Positions 45,171 through 55,020 are shown, counted from the stretch's first letter. The stretch: DNA of 64,000 nt from Trichoplusia ni (GCF_003590095.1 NC_039480.1:18515328-18579327); one strand, 5' to 3'. The notes: generated by a model from the letters alone, not told the origin. A program made the numbers and translations.

Positions 45171-48047
45171 TTATAACAGTATTTTGGGTTCCTTAGATAA
45201 TAGTCTAGTGACATAGTGGGGTTTACTACAAAACAGGTCTATAGTAGGGTTGCTTTGGTTTAACTTATTAAATATGTGTATAGCTCTTGGAAAGTAACTA
45301 TTTTTTCTATAATTGGTGTGGCAGAATGGGATATGGAGTAAATTATGAGAGCGCAATCTCCTAGAAGGTGTGTTCAAATATAAGTTACTGAGGAGATCAG
45401 AACAATCAAGACCATTTTGAGCGATTTTCAGAAGGAAACGGATATCAGCTATTTGTCTACGAAGATGAAGAGGCAAAAGATGGAGTCTAGTGCATTGTTG
45501 GTCGTAATCTAAATATTGTAATTTAAATTTAAAGCTTAGATATCTTAAAAATCTTTTTTGGATTCGTTCAATAATATTGTTATATATATAGTAACCTGGG
45601 TTCCAGACTTGACTAGCATACTCAAGGTGGCTACGCACATAAGCACAGTAAATTACTTTAAGTGACTTCATATTTTTGAATGGCGAAGAGGCACGAAGGA
45701 TGAAACCAAGCGTTTTGTGTGCTTTATCAACAATGTGATTAACATGGTGATCAAATAGAAGTTTACTGTCGACTAGAACACCAAGATCTCTGACGACATT
45801 TACACGCTCAAGACATGCACCTTTCAATGTGTATCTAGAAAGGAAATTATGACGCTTTCTCGTGAAGCTAGTGACACTGCATTTAGTGACATTAAGATCT
45901 AGTTTGTTTAGATTGCAGTAAGCATCTAACCGATTTAAATCTTCTTGAAGACATAAAACATCAGATACCTTATTAACCTCTCGAAAATTTTTCATGTCAT
46001 CTGCATACAAAAGGAAGTGAGAGTTCAAAAAGCACGAGCCAATGTCGTTCATGAATAAAACAAAGAGAAGAGGTCCTAGTAAAGAACCTTGGGGTACCCC
46101 GGAAGTAATGCTAACCCAATCAGATGTACATCCGTTCATAGCAACGGCCTGTGTCCTGGCTGTAACATAGGAAACAAACCATCTGTAAAGATCACCATGT
46201 ATACCCAAGGCAGATAGTTTTCTAAGTAGTATATTATGATCTAATCTATCAAATGCCTTACTGTAATCTGTGTACACAGCGTCAATTAGATTGCCTCTGT
46301 CCATATTAACAGTTATATAATCCAAGAAAGTCACTAAATTAGTTGATGTTGATCTGGCTCTAACAAAACCATGCTGCTGAGGAATTATTATATTTTTGAA
46401 GGATGCATACATTTGATCAAAGACTAGACGCTCAAAAATTTTAGCCAAAAGACAGAGTTTTGAAATAGGCCTATAGTTGGTAACTTCATTTTTTGCCCCT
46501 TTTTTATGGACTGGTGTTATCAAGGCTGATTTCCATAACTTAGGCATCACTCCATCATTCAAGGAACGCCTAAAAAGTATGGTAACCGGATGTGAAAGCT
46601 CGCGAGCACATTTAGCCAAAAACAATGCCGGAAGAGTATCAGGACCAGCAGATTTATTAAGGTCAAGGGCTGAAAGCAATTTGGATACCCGATCCTTACT
46701 TACCTCAATGTTAGATAAATCACAAGGAGTATCGAGTATCTTAACAGAGTGAGAACTCGGTGAGAATGTATCAGTAGCAGGTAGGAAAGTAGAACTAAAA
46801 TAAGCAGAAAAGAGTTGAGTGGTACCGCCACACGAATTGCTAGTACGAGATAAATAGGTCATAGTCGACGGATAACAGCTACTACCTCGCTTCTTCTTGA
46901 TGTAAGACCAAAAAAGTTTGGGATTTTTGGAGATCGAGTCTTCAACACTTATAATGTATTCCTTGTAACATTTATTTTCAGCTTTTTTAACCCTATCGCG
47001 GAGTAACCGGAAACTATAGTCATCAGATATGTTACCATACGTTTTATATTTCTTTAAAAATTTAAATTTTTCTTTAATTATTTTGACAAGATAAGGCTTA
47101 TACCAGGGAGGATATCTGTGACTAGGCGTAATACGTGTTGGTACAAATGTGTCCCTTAGTTTGAGTATAAGTTCATAAAAAATCGAGACTGCTTCCTCCA
47201 TCGACTTAGTGTTTGATAATATTGACCAATCGGTAGTAGATAGGTGGTTGCAGATTAGCTCATAGTCAGCATGACGATACATGAATATTTTACGTCTAGG
47301 TATTTCCAATGAGTCTAATTCAATAAAAGTGGGCTTGATAATAAGAGATTTATGATATGCATCTTCAGGCACCAGCGGATCGGGGCATATCGACACCGAC
47401 ACAGTATTACTACATAAAACCAAATCCAAGATACCACCTGAATGATTAGTGTGGTTATTGTATTGCTTTAAGTTACAGTCATAGATGGTATCAACCAGAT
47501 TATTAGCAGGTAGGCCAATAACATTTATCGGTTGCAGACCTATATCAGAAGGAATCCAGAAGATACTGCTCATATTAAAATCTCCGAGTACCAAAAATTC
47601 ATCATGTTTAAAATTTTCAGTCGCGTATTGAAGTTTAGTTAAAAAGTTAGCCAACTGTATAGAAAAACTATTACCCATGTTTTGATTGCATAAGTATATG
47701 GTACAAATATGAAGTTTAATCGGTTTTTTACTACGCGCATTACGTAATGTTAAAGTGATCCAGATATCTTCAGCTGAAGAATTCCAACTAAAGTTTGGAG
47801 TGCATGCAAAATTACGGTGTACTGCAATTAAAACCCCACCTCCCCTGGTCTGTTGGGTCATCGCGTAATCTCTGTCGCGACGGAATACTAGGTACTTGTC
47901 ATTAAAAAGTTCACTATCCGATATATCACTCAACAACCAAGTTTCTGTCAGCGAAATAATATCATAATTGGACATACATAAGTTCCGATAAAAGTCATTG
48001 GTCTTAGTCCTGAGTCCTCTGCAATTCTGATAGTAGATACTAGCCAT
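45171..48047 (-). CDS. LINE ORF2: endonuclease and reverse transcriptase, 958 aa, intact
   Basis: The protein nicks target DNA and copies the element RNA at the nick. Residues 1-240 are an exonuclease/endonuclease/phosphatase-type APE domain: QNCRGL (7-12), LTETWL with Glu35, GGGVLIAVHR (69-78), LGDFN (154-158) and GGILDLVL with Asp208. The usual SDH is seen as AYHKS around 230. Reverse transcriptase motifs follow: LWKSALITPVHKKG (504-517), NYRPIS, HGFVRARSTSTNL, AVYTDYSKAFD with Asp594, SGVPQGSLLGPLLF (649-662) and YADD (681-684). The C-terminal region includes HLEYASQVWNPG and RIQKRFLRYLSFK. No RNase H or integrase is seen. All catalytic motifs are present and the frame is unbroken. The start ATG overlaps the end of the upstream open frame. 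Confidence 0.95.
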   Translation of the reverse strand: MASIYYQNCRGLRTKTNDFYRNLCMSNYDIISLTETWLLSDISDSELFNDKYLVFRRDRDYAMTQQTRGGGVLIAVHRNFACTPNFSWNSSAEDIWITLTLRNARSKKPIKLHICTIYLCNQNMGNSFSIQLANFLTKLQYATENFKHDEFLVLGDFNMSSIFWIPSDIGLQPINVIGLPANNLVDTIYDCNLKQYNNHTNHSGGILDLVLCSNTVSVSICPDPLVPEDAYHKSLIIKPTFIELDSLEIPRRKIFMYRHADYELICNHLSTTDWSILSNTKSMEEAVSIFYELILKLRDTFVPTRITPSHRYPPWYKPYLVKIIKEKFKFLKKYKTYGNISDDYSFRLLRDRVKKAENKCYKEYIISVEDSISKNPKLFWSYIKKKRGSSCYPSTMTYLSRTSNSCGGTTQLFSAYFSSTFLPATDTFSPSSHSVKILDTPCDLSNIEVSKDRVSKLLSALDLNKSAGPDTLPALFLAKCARELSHPVTILFRRSLNDGVMPKLWKSALITPVHKKGAKNEVTNYRPISKLCLLAKIFERLVFDQMYASFKNIIIPQQHGFVRARSTSTNLVTFLDYITVNMDRGNLIDAVYTDYSKAFDRLDHNILLRKLSALGIHGDLYRWFVSYVTARTQAVAMNGCTSDWVSITSGVPQGSLLGPLLFVLFMNDIGSCFLNSHFLLYADDMKNFREVNKVSDVLCLQEDLNRLDAYCNLNKLDLNVTKCSVTSFTRKRHNFLSRYTLKGACLERVNVVRDLGVLVDSKLLFDHHVNHIVDKAHKTLGFILRASSPFKNMKSLKVIYCAYVRSHLEYASQVWNPGYYIYNNIIERIQKRFLRYLSFKFKLQYLDYDQQCTRLHLLPLHLRRQIADIRFLLKIAQNGLDCSDLLSNLYLNTPSRRLRSHNLLHIPFCHTNYRKNSYFPRAIHIFNKLNQSNPTIDLFCSKPHYVTRLLSKEPKILL

Positions 48048-48588
48048 TGGTGTAAAATAAGTTACTGTATCTAAAGTAGGTATGTAAGTATAAAAGGTTG
48101 ACGGTAAAAGACATAAGTGTAGTCAAACCATAGCAAAACCCCACAAACACATAAATATTGAAAACTTTACAAATAAGTCCAGCCAAAAATTGCATAATTC
48201 TTAGAAAATAAAGTATAGTACTAGAATATTTATTAAGATTAACAAGCATATCACATACGCAAATCGAAGTAAGCAATATGACTATCTTAATAATGACGGG
48301 TAACCGAAGAAAAAAGGTGTAAACAATAATATAATTTTGTAGTAAACAACAAGTAGCGAGCTCGCCGCAAACAAAAGCATTCCATTGATGAGTACAAAGG
48401 ATCACTAATGAGCTGTAAGTAATTCTCAAAGTTTTATGATAACAGTCGTGAATATTATAATAGGTAAATAGTAATGACGAACTGTATGCGAAAATTACAT
48501 TATTTTGCCTAAGTCTAAATCGGTTTTTATTATGAAAGATTTTGTTTGAGTATTTTTGCGAACAAATATTTTGCAGTTTTTTACCCAT
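48040..48588 (-). CDS. Extra 182-codon hydrophobic open frame bridging LINE ORF1 and ORF2
   Basis: This frame starts inside the 3' end of ORF1 (94-base overlap) and stops eight bases inside ORF2 (stop TAG within ATGGCTAG), exactly filling the ORF1-ORF2 linker. It is rich in Leu, Ile, Phe, Cys and Tyr, with hydrophobic runs such as FFLRLPVIIKIVILLTSICV and IMQFLAGLICKVFNIYVFVG that look like membrane spans. I know no such protein in CR1/Jockey elements. It could equally be a chance open frame in an AT-rich linker, or a spacer that keeps ribosomes running from ORF1 to ORF2. Its reality is unproven. Confidence 0.35.
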   Translation of the reverse strand: MGKKLQNICSQKYSNKIFHNKNRFRLRQNNVIFAYSSSLLFTYYNIHDCYHKTLRITYSSLVILCTHQWNAFVCGELATCCLLQNYIIVYTFFLRLPVIIKIVILLTSICVCDMLVNLNKYSSTILYFLRIMQFLAGLICKVFNIYVFVGFCYGLTTLMSFTVNLLYLHTYFRYSNLFYTNG

Positions 48589-49379
48589 ACATATTCGTAG
48601 TCATGTTCTTTCGCCAGGTTTTTTGCCTTGGTGAGAAGAATTTTATTTTGTACCGTTAAATGATCATTGATATAGATGCGCCCCTTATCTTCAAAGCCTA
48701 TATCAGCCGAGCAAAGAGTTTTGAAGGATTTTGCAGCTGCAACGAAATCTTCTTTGACGTAACGATTCAGAAAGGATACGATTATAGGTTTCGTCCGGTT
48801 ATCGCGCGCAGGAACTCTAGCAATGAAATTGATATTTTGTTTCACTATGGGATACATTATTTTGGATCCAATTTTAGAGACAATTTCAATCAAGTTTTCG
48901 CGATCTTTCATAGGAACACCTTTGATTTCAATGTTGTTTAATCGCGTCCATTGATTCTTTTCATTCAGGTCTTCTTCCAAAGTAGTAACTCGATTCTTCA
49001 TTAACACAGCATCCTCTTGGGCCTTCTCCACTTTGAGTAATCTTTGGTCAACGACTTGAAATTTCTCAGAATAGGAAACTAGCGTGGTCTTAATGTCAAC
49101 TATTTCCTTTTTAATATCTTGGACACCAATGGTTAAGTCTTGAATCGGGGCAATAGTAAGTTTGATATTTTGTAGTTCTTGCATTATCAACTCAAGTGAC
49201 ACAGGCTTCGGTGATTTGCATCCAGGACATTTCCAGTTAGCCTGGCGCTCAGCACCCAACCGGCGATATCCACTCTCAGTGACACCCGAACAGGCATAGT
49301 CGTAATATTTTTTACAGCCACTACACAAGACGGCGTTACTTTCGGACACTTCGTCGTTGCATCTACCGCAACTAACCAT
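48495..49379 (-). CDS. LINE ORF1: zinc-finger, coiled-coil RNA-binding protein, 294 aa, intact
   Basis: ORF1 proteins of LINEs bind element RNA and help form the transposition particle. Residues 4-54 carry a PHD-like Cys/His zinc finger (CGRCNDEVSES, CSGCKKYYDYACSG, WKCPGC). Residues about 65-140 look like a coiled coil (IQDLTIGVQDIKKEIVDIK; VEKAQEDAVLMKNRVTTLEE). The rest (NNIEIKGVPMKDRENLIEIV, NFIARVPARDNRTKPIIVSF) resembles the RRM-like and C-terminal domains of LINE ORF1/transposase-22 proteins. The frame is unbroken and starts with the first ATG after a short leader. Confidence 0.88.
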   Translation of the reverse strand: MVSCGRCNDEVSESNAVLCSGCKKYYDYACSGVTESGYRRLGAERQANWKCPGCKSPKPVSLELIMQELQNIKLTIAPIQDLTIGVQDIKKEIVDIKTTLVSYSEKFQVVDQRLLKVEKAQEDAVLMKNRVTTLEEDLNEKNQWTRLNNIEIKGVPMKDRENLIEIVSKIGSKIMYPIVKQNINFIARVPARDNRTKPIIVSFLNRYVKEDFVAAAKSFKTLCSADIGFEDKGRIYINDHLTVQNKILLTKAKNLAKEHDYEYVWVKNCKIFVRKNTQTKSFIIKTDLDLGKIM

Positions 49380-49467
49380 TTTTAGCAGTAGCTATAAACA
49401 GGAAGTGTGACGGAGCAATTAACTTTGAGAAACGCTGTTTCTTAGCAGAGCGAGACACGGGATACGT

Positions 49468-51597
49468 GTGACCGATAAGCGACGCAAACGCGAACTGAAA
49501 AAAACTGAACTGGAAAAAACTAATCTATCCCATATGAAAATATTCGGCTCTGTTGCTATGGCACATGTACCAAGTCAAAAACGCAAAAAATGGGATAAAA
49601 AATCAATTAAAATGATAATGGTAGGTTATTGTGAAAATACCAAAGGATATCGTCTAATGGACCCTGTAACACATAAAGTAATAAAGAGCAGAGATGTCGC
49701 TTTCTTTGAAAAGTACAATCACAATGTCGGTCTACCCATTCCAAGTGGTGAAGTTACAGATAAGGGGAATCAGTCTGTCAGTGACAGCGCTGCTGCACCT
49801 GCTAAACATGAGAAACCTGGAAGTGCATCTACCGCCCGTAATCAGGAAATACACACTCAGGAGTCTTGGAACAGAGAATTGAACATGGAAACAAGTAAAG
49901 ATGAAGACTCAAGTGAATATGACACAGATTATGGTGAACTAGATGAAACTTTCCATCCGCCTAGTTATGTGAAGCAAAACTATGACACCAATGTAACAAC
50001 GAGGTCCCTCCGGCCACGTCATTATGAAAATAAGGAAAGTTTTATGTGTTTCTTTACTGAACTGACTGATCCAGAGACTGTCGAAGAAGCATTGTCATCA
50101 GCACATGCTGCTGAATGGAAAACTGCCATGCATGAGGAGTATAGTTCATTAATTAAAAACAAAACATGGAGTTTAACAGACCTTCCACCGGGCAAAAGGG
50201 CTTTACCTTGTAAATGGGTATTTAAAACAAAGACTAACCAGCAGGGAAATGTTGTCCGCTACAAGGCAAGGCTGGTAATAAAGGGCTATGCTCAAAGGAG
50301 GGGTGCTGACTATGAAGAAACTTACTCACCAGTTGTCAGATATACAACTATCCGTTATTTATTTGCCCTGGCAGCCAAATATGACCTACAAATAGACCAA
50401 ATGGACGCTGTATCTGCCTTTTTGCAGGGGGAAATTGATAAAGAAATTTACATGCAGCAACCAGCACAGTTTAAACAAGGATCTCAGGTGTGCAAGCTAC
50501 ATAAATCTATATATGGCCTCAAACAAGCCAGCAGATTGTGGAACACCAAACTAAAGAATGTTTTACATGAGTTAGGAATGCTACAATCTAAAACAGATCC
50601 CTGTGTCTACTATAATGCTGAGAAAAATACTTTTATAGCTGTCTGGGTAGATGATTTAATATTATTTACTGCTCAAAATTCTATTAAAATTCTTTTGAAG
50701 GAAAAATTAAAAGAGCACTTTGAAATGAAAGATATGGGCACGGCAAGTGAATGTTTGGGTTTGCGCATTATCAAAGATGGGCAGAAAATAATTATAGATC
50801 AGGAAAAATATATCAAAGAAATCTTAGCACGCTTCAGAATGTCTGACTCTAAACCCGTGAAAACACCATTTGAGGTTGGTATGAAGTTTCATAAAAATGA
50901 GAAAGAAGAGAAGTTTGAAGGTCCCTACCAACAAGCAATTGGATGTCTACTCTATGTGGCTCAAGTCACACGTCCAGATATATGTTTTGCTGTCAACACA
51001 CTTAGCAGATTTAACAAATACCCAAGCACTGAACACTGGTCTGCAGTAAAAAGAATTTTAAGATATCTGCAGGGAACAAAAGATATGAAGTTGATATACA
51101 CCAAAGATGGTAATGAAGAGATAATGGGATATTGTGACGCTGACTGGGCCAGTGATGTGCGCGACAGAAAGTCGTGCACCGGTTATGTATTTCTGTTACA
51201 GGGTGGAGCTATATCGTGGCGGTCACACAAGCAGCAGACCGTCGCCCTGTCGACCGCTGAAGCGGAGTACATGGCGATGTGCTCCGCTGCGCAGGAGGCG
51301 CTGTGGCTGCAGCAGCTTCACGGCGAGCTCGGGCAGCAGCTAAAGAACCCTCTTATCATCTTCAGTGACAACCAGAGTGCAATTAAGCTAACTACAAATG
51401 ATTGTTATTTGCCACGATCTAAACATATAGATATCCGTTACCATTTTCTTAAGAGTCATGTTAATAATTTAAAAATTAAGTTTTTGTATGCTAAGGGTGC
51501 AGAAATGATAGCAGATAACTTAACTAAGGGTACTACTAGTGATAAACATTTTTATTGTGCAACAAAAATGGGGTTGCGTTCCAAGGGAGGGTGTTAG
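49468..51597 (+). CDS. Copia-type LTR retrotransposon polyprotein, 3' half (end of integrase, RT, RNase H)
   Basis: An open frame of 709 codons starts within the integrase C-terminal region (LSHMKIFGSVAMAHVPSQKR, MIMVGYCENTKGYRL). It continues with the Copia reverse transcriptase (KWVFKTKTNQQGNVVRYKAR, QMDAVSAFLQGEIDKEIYM, KSIYGLKQASRLW, VWVDDLILF in place of YVDD) and RNase H (YCDADWASD, STAEAEYMAM, SDNQSAIKL, RSKHIDIRYHFL), ending SKGGC just before the LTR. Gag, protease and the integrase core are absent because the 5' half is replaced by the LINE at about 49440-49510. The first residues (TDKRRKRELKKTEL) do not look like Copia and may belong to the junction. The remaining frame is intact, so the truncation is recent. 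Confidence 0.92.
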   Translation: MTDKRRKRELKKTELEKTNLSHMKIFGSVAMAHVPSQKRKKWDKKSIKMIMVGYCENTKGYRLMDPVTHKVIKSRDVAFFEKYNHNVGLPIPSGEVTDKGNQSVSDSAAAPAKHEKPGSASTARNQEIHTQESWNRELNMETSKDEDSSEYDTDYGELDETFHPPSYVKQNYDTNVTTRSLRPRHYENKESFMCFFTELTDPETVEEALSSAHAAEWKTAMHEEYSSLIKNKTWSLTDLPPGKRALPCKWVFKTKTNQQGNVVRYKARLVIKGYAQRRGADYEETYSPVVRYTTIRYLFALAAKYDLQIDQMDAVSAFLQGEIDKEIYMQQPAQFKQGSQVCKLHKSIYGLKQASRLWNTKLKNVLHELGMLQSKTDPCVYYNAEKNTFIAVWVDDLILFTAQNSIKILLKEKLKEHFEMKDMGTASECLGLRIIKDGQKIIIDQEKYIKEILARFRMSDSKPVKTPFEVGMKFHKNEKEEKFEGPYQQAIGCLLYVAQVTRPDICFAVNTLSRFNKYPSTEHWSAVKRILRYLQGTKDMKLIYTKDGNEEIMGYCDADWASDVRDRKSCTGYVFLLQGGAISWRSHKQQTVALSTAEAEYMAMCSAAQEALWLQQLHGELGQQLKNPLIIFSDNQSAIKLTTNDCYLPRSKHIDIRYHFLKSHVNNLKIKFLYAKGAEMIADNLTKGTTSDKHFYCATKMGLRSKGGC

Positions 51598-51729
51598 AAT
51601 TGTTGTAATGGAACGCAACCATTTTTTATAGTTCCTATTTTTGACACTCGTGGCGCTGTCTTCTTCCTTATTTAAACTTGTAAGAAAATTGATGTCTCAA
51701 TAAATAGATAAGTTGATTAAACTAAATAT

Positions 51730-53969
51730 CAGCGATGCCAGACGTACGATAATTATCGTACATGTACGATAATTTCGACACCGGTACGATGTACGATACA
51801 ATATGTATTATCGTACGCCAAAGTACGATAATTTCCTTCCAACCTTCCTCCGAAGTGGAGTAAAAAGACTAGTCTCCAATGTCTTAAAATACTCTAAAAA
51901 TACAAAATAATGTCTATGGTCGGGGATTTCCTCTCAAATCTATCAAACCAACGAACGAACGAATGACCATGATAGTTCATTCATTTATTCTTATTTCATA
52001 AATTCAAAGCTAAGTTCGCTAGCCGAGTGAAAGTGTAAACTAAGTTTAAAATTGTTAAAAGGTTCAAAATTATTACTTGGATTATTGTATTTTCAACTTT
52101 GGTTGGTAAGTAAATCCTGTTTTCCTGATTCTACAATATGCCAAGGAATGCAAATGAAAAGAACTAAATGCACACAAATTGTGACTAACGTGATAGGTGC
52201 TGCACACGAAGAAGAAATATGTGAGAAATTGAAGAAGGTAAAATTCTCTATTCTGACAGATGAGTCTACTGACATGTCTTGCAAGACATCATGCATTATG
52301 GTCCGATTTTACGACTCGACAGCGGGCCGTATTGTAAGTAGGTTGTATGACTTGCATGATGTGTTCCCAAAAGGAGATGTGGCTGCTGCCGAGGAAGGTG
52401 CCACTGGTGCGTGGCTTTACGAGCTGATGATAAGCTCTTTAAAAGCAAATGATATACCTTTGGAAAACTTATTGGGCTTTGGTTGTGATTCTGCAAGCAA
52501 CAACGTTGGTGACTACAACTCCATTATAAGTCGTCTGCGACAAGAATGTCCAGGTGATATCTTAATGAAATGTGTATGTCATTCTTTGCACCGGGCGTCC
52601 AGTGATGCATGCAAGACCCTGCCACGATTATGTGAAGATTTGGCCCGAAACATTTTTTCTTATTTCAGGCAAAGTGCCAAGAGAAAGGCTCAGTTGCAGC
52701 AATTTCAAGAGTTTACATCCGTAAAGGATCACCAGATGCTTGGCTTGGCTATCACACGCTGGCTCTCCTTTCTACCTGCGATAGAACGAATTTTGGAACA
52801 GTGGCAAGCTCTTCGGCTTTACTTTACTGATGTCTGGCTTGCAGAGCGTACGCTTGCAGCTGAACAAATTTCAATGCCCTTCAAGACCCATTTATGAAAT
52901 TGTACTACAGCTTCTTAGCTTGGGTGCTTCCGAAAGTCACTTATATGAATGCATTTTTTCAGTCAACAACAGTTGTAGTCACGACACTGCATGACAAAAT
53001 GGCAACTGCATACCGTGAACTTCTTTGCACGTACATGTATCAGGACTATGTTGCAAGGACAAATCTCACAGAAATTCAACCTGACGATACTAGCAGATTC
53101 ATACGGCTAGAGTGCATATATTTGGGAGTCGCTGTCATGGAAGGTCTTAATAATCCTGATGTGATGGCAAGACCTGACCTTATTACAAGCTTCAGATCAA
53201 AATGCCGAGACTATCTGATTCATTTATGCAAAGGAATTAAAGATCGTTTCCCATTTGACGACAAATTACTGATGGCGCTGCCGGTTCTACAACCAGAAAA
53301 AGCTTTGTCGGCAAGACAACGAGATAGAACTCCGTCACTCTTATTTTTGTGTGAACTATGTCCCAGAGCGAAACCAAGTTACCATAATGAATTGCAGCAA
53401 CTAGACGACGAGTGGCGACGTCTATCGTTAGATCAAGTTAGTCCAGATGTAGCCCAGGAAAAAGAAGTTGACGTATTTTGGCATAAAATTTCCCAAATAG
53501 CTATTGATGGAGAGAAGACATACACAGTTTTACCTCAATTTGCTCTGGCCGTTTGACACTTCCACATTCAAATGCAGACACCGAAAGACTATTCAGCAAA
53601 AATAATTTGACGAAAACCAGAATAAGAAACAAACTTGCAACAAAAACTGTCAAAGGGGCTTTACTTTCAGCGCAATGCGTAAAAAACCAATCAAAAGAAT
53701 GCTGTTATGGTTTTAAACCAACTGAAAAAATGATATCTCGAATGACTTCAGCAGTCCTTTATTCAAAAACGGCTGGCGCTGCTGCAGAGGTAGAAGTAAA
53801 TAGTGATTCCGATGATCCCACTCTTTTATAAAATAAATAAGTTTTTTAAATTTCTGTCTAATTTCACAACTTCCTAAAATTCCGTTCCGTTGTACGATAA
53901 TTTTTCATATGGTACGATAATTTTCGAATATTGATACGATAATTCACTCGCACTCGTCTGGCAACCCTG
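51730..53969 (+). mobile_element. hAT transposon, 2.24 kb, with perfect 8-bp target duplication
   Basis: The ends CAGCGATGCCAGACG and CGTCTGGCAACCCTG are inverted repeats (13 of 15). The flanking CTAAATAT (51722-51729 and 53970-53977) is a perfect 8-bp duplication. Subterminal arrays of TACGATAAT in both orientations lie inside each end: about six at 51737-51832 and three at 53892-53945. Confidence 0.93.
52052..53831 (+). pseudogene. hAT transposase, N-terminally incomplete and frameshifted
   Basis: Three frames in series: 52052-52897, 52894-53556 and 53553-53831. The first has the RNase H-like catalytic core region (VKFSILTDESTDMS, GFGCDSASNNVGDYN, CVCHSLHRASSDACK, ITRWLSFLPAIERIL). The second continues YYSFLAWVLPKVTYMNAFFQ and IHLCKGIKDRFPFDDKLLMA. 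The third has the hAT dimerisation block LPHSNADTERLFSKNN. Single-base shifts at about 52871 and 53553 break it. The family usually has an N-terminal BED zinc finger; only about 200 bases lie between the left subterminal repeats and the first frame, and no finger is visible. Related proteins are annotated as zinc finger 862-like. It could not act alone as read. Confidence 0.9.
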
Positions 53970-54027
53970 CTAAATATTTCGTTTAAATACCACAACCACG
54001 CATAATCCTTCAATAACGCCCATAACA

Positions 54028-54726
54028 TGATTTTAGATAATGACATTACTGTTTTTTGTAAGTAATAACAGAAGCAAGAGAATAATTTTAATATCGTTAT
54101 TTTCAAAATTAAGACCCATGTAGATTCAAAACACTATAATATGGTGCTTTGTTAAGATACTGGTTATTATTATACCATTTCAGAATCTGCATTAAATGGG
54201 CAAGTTTTAAAGATAATGGGCTACCACAGTGTAGAACATTTTTTTTCGATACATGGGCCCGAAATTCCATAATTCTTAAGAAAAGAATTTTTAAATATGA
54301 GAATAAGTATTTTTTTCCAAGTTATCTTAGATTTTAATAAAAAATCTTGATGCTGGTCTGATGATACAGATATGTAGGAGTGATATACAAAAAACAGAAC
54401 GAAAAATAGTCAGCAATAGTAGAAATGGCAGCTGATTTTGTATAAGCAAGTACGAGTTTTATTGAAAATATCAAAAATATCAATAATTTGGTCATCCATG
54501 GGCATAATCTGATATAAGTTGGGGAAATGATAGATGACTATCTGGCCAGTCGACACTTTCGGGGTTATCCATTATTTACGCCACACCCTGTATATATACA
54601 TCAATAATGACATATTTAAACATTGTATTTACTACCAGGGGACTTGATGCTATCTGAAATTACAGTAAACTGAGATGGCGACAAGAGGTTTATTAAAATA
54701 AAAAACCGTATTATTGAGATCGTTCT
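54028..54726. other. No feature seen
   Basis: AT-rich sequence between the Copia LTR and the coding remnant; no coding signal. Confidence 0.35.
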
Positions 54727-55020
54727 TTATTTACCACCTTCGTTAGGATTATCATAATATAATAATGCGATATCTTGGAATTGTGCAGGAGGAAAATTGG
54801 TCCATGGTGTGGGCACAGCACCCAACCAATCTTCGCCTTTCTATTGTGTTGCAGGGGTCTGTAGCTATTCCACCATTAATGCACTCATGATATCGTATCC
54901 ACCAATCGTCAGAAGAACAATATCCAGAACCGGTTTTCCAGCAAAGGTCAGCAGGAATGCAGGCATCCAATATGCAAGCGAGGGTCAGTCAGAAGGCAAT
55001 CAGTTTCGGATTCCAGTATT
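54727..55020 (-). pseudogene. Decayed coding remnant, possibly GH19 chitinase-like
   Basis: On the minus strand, several frames give protein-like text in order: AYWMPAFLLTFAGKPVLDIV, then CINGGIATDPCNTIERR, then in another frame WLGAVPTPWTNFPPAQFQDI and a stop after NPNEGGK (54727). The order YWM, KP, INGG resembles the C-terminal half of family 19 chitinases, but that is a memory-based impression, not an alignment. At least two frameshifts break it. Its upstream side stops at the Helitron 5' end (55029), so any further part would lie beyond that element. Confidence 0.3.

Larger units (their letters stand above)
44995..49440 (-). mobile_element. Full-length non-LTR retrotransposon (LINE), CR1/Jockey group
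   Basis: Minus-strand order: 5' leader, ORF1 (49379-48495), linker, ORF2 (48047-45171), a 3' untranslated region of about 145 bases and an AAATAAAATAA-type tail (45026-44995). Both ORFs are uninterrupted, so the copy looks young and possibly competent. A zinc-finger ORF1 plus an apurinic-endonuclease/reverse-transcriptase ORF2 without RNase H fits the CR1/Jockey group; clade assignment needs a tree. No target duplication was found. The 5' boundary is somewhere in 49440-49500, against the Copia fragment. Confidence 0.9.
51592..54027 (+). repeat. Probable Copia 3' LTR, split by a hAT insertion
   Basis: After a purine run (AAGGGAGGG) the LTR would start TGTTAGAATTG at 51592 and contains AATAAA near 51700. 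It is interrupted after 51729 by the hAT element and resumes at 53978. A CATAACA end near 54027 would give TGTTA...TAACA termini and a length of about 188 bp. The right boundary is a guess because there is no 5' LTR to compare. Confidence 0.5.

Noticed and set aside
46477..46752. Plus-strand 91-codon frame
   Set aside because: Antisense shadow of LINE ORF2.
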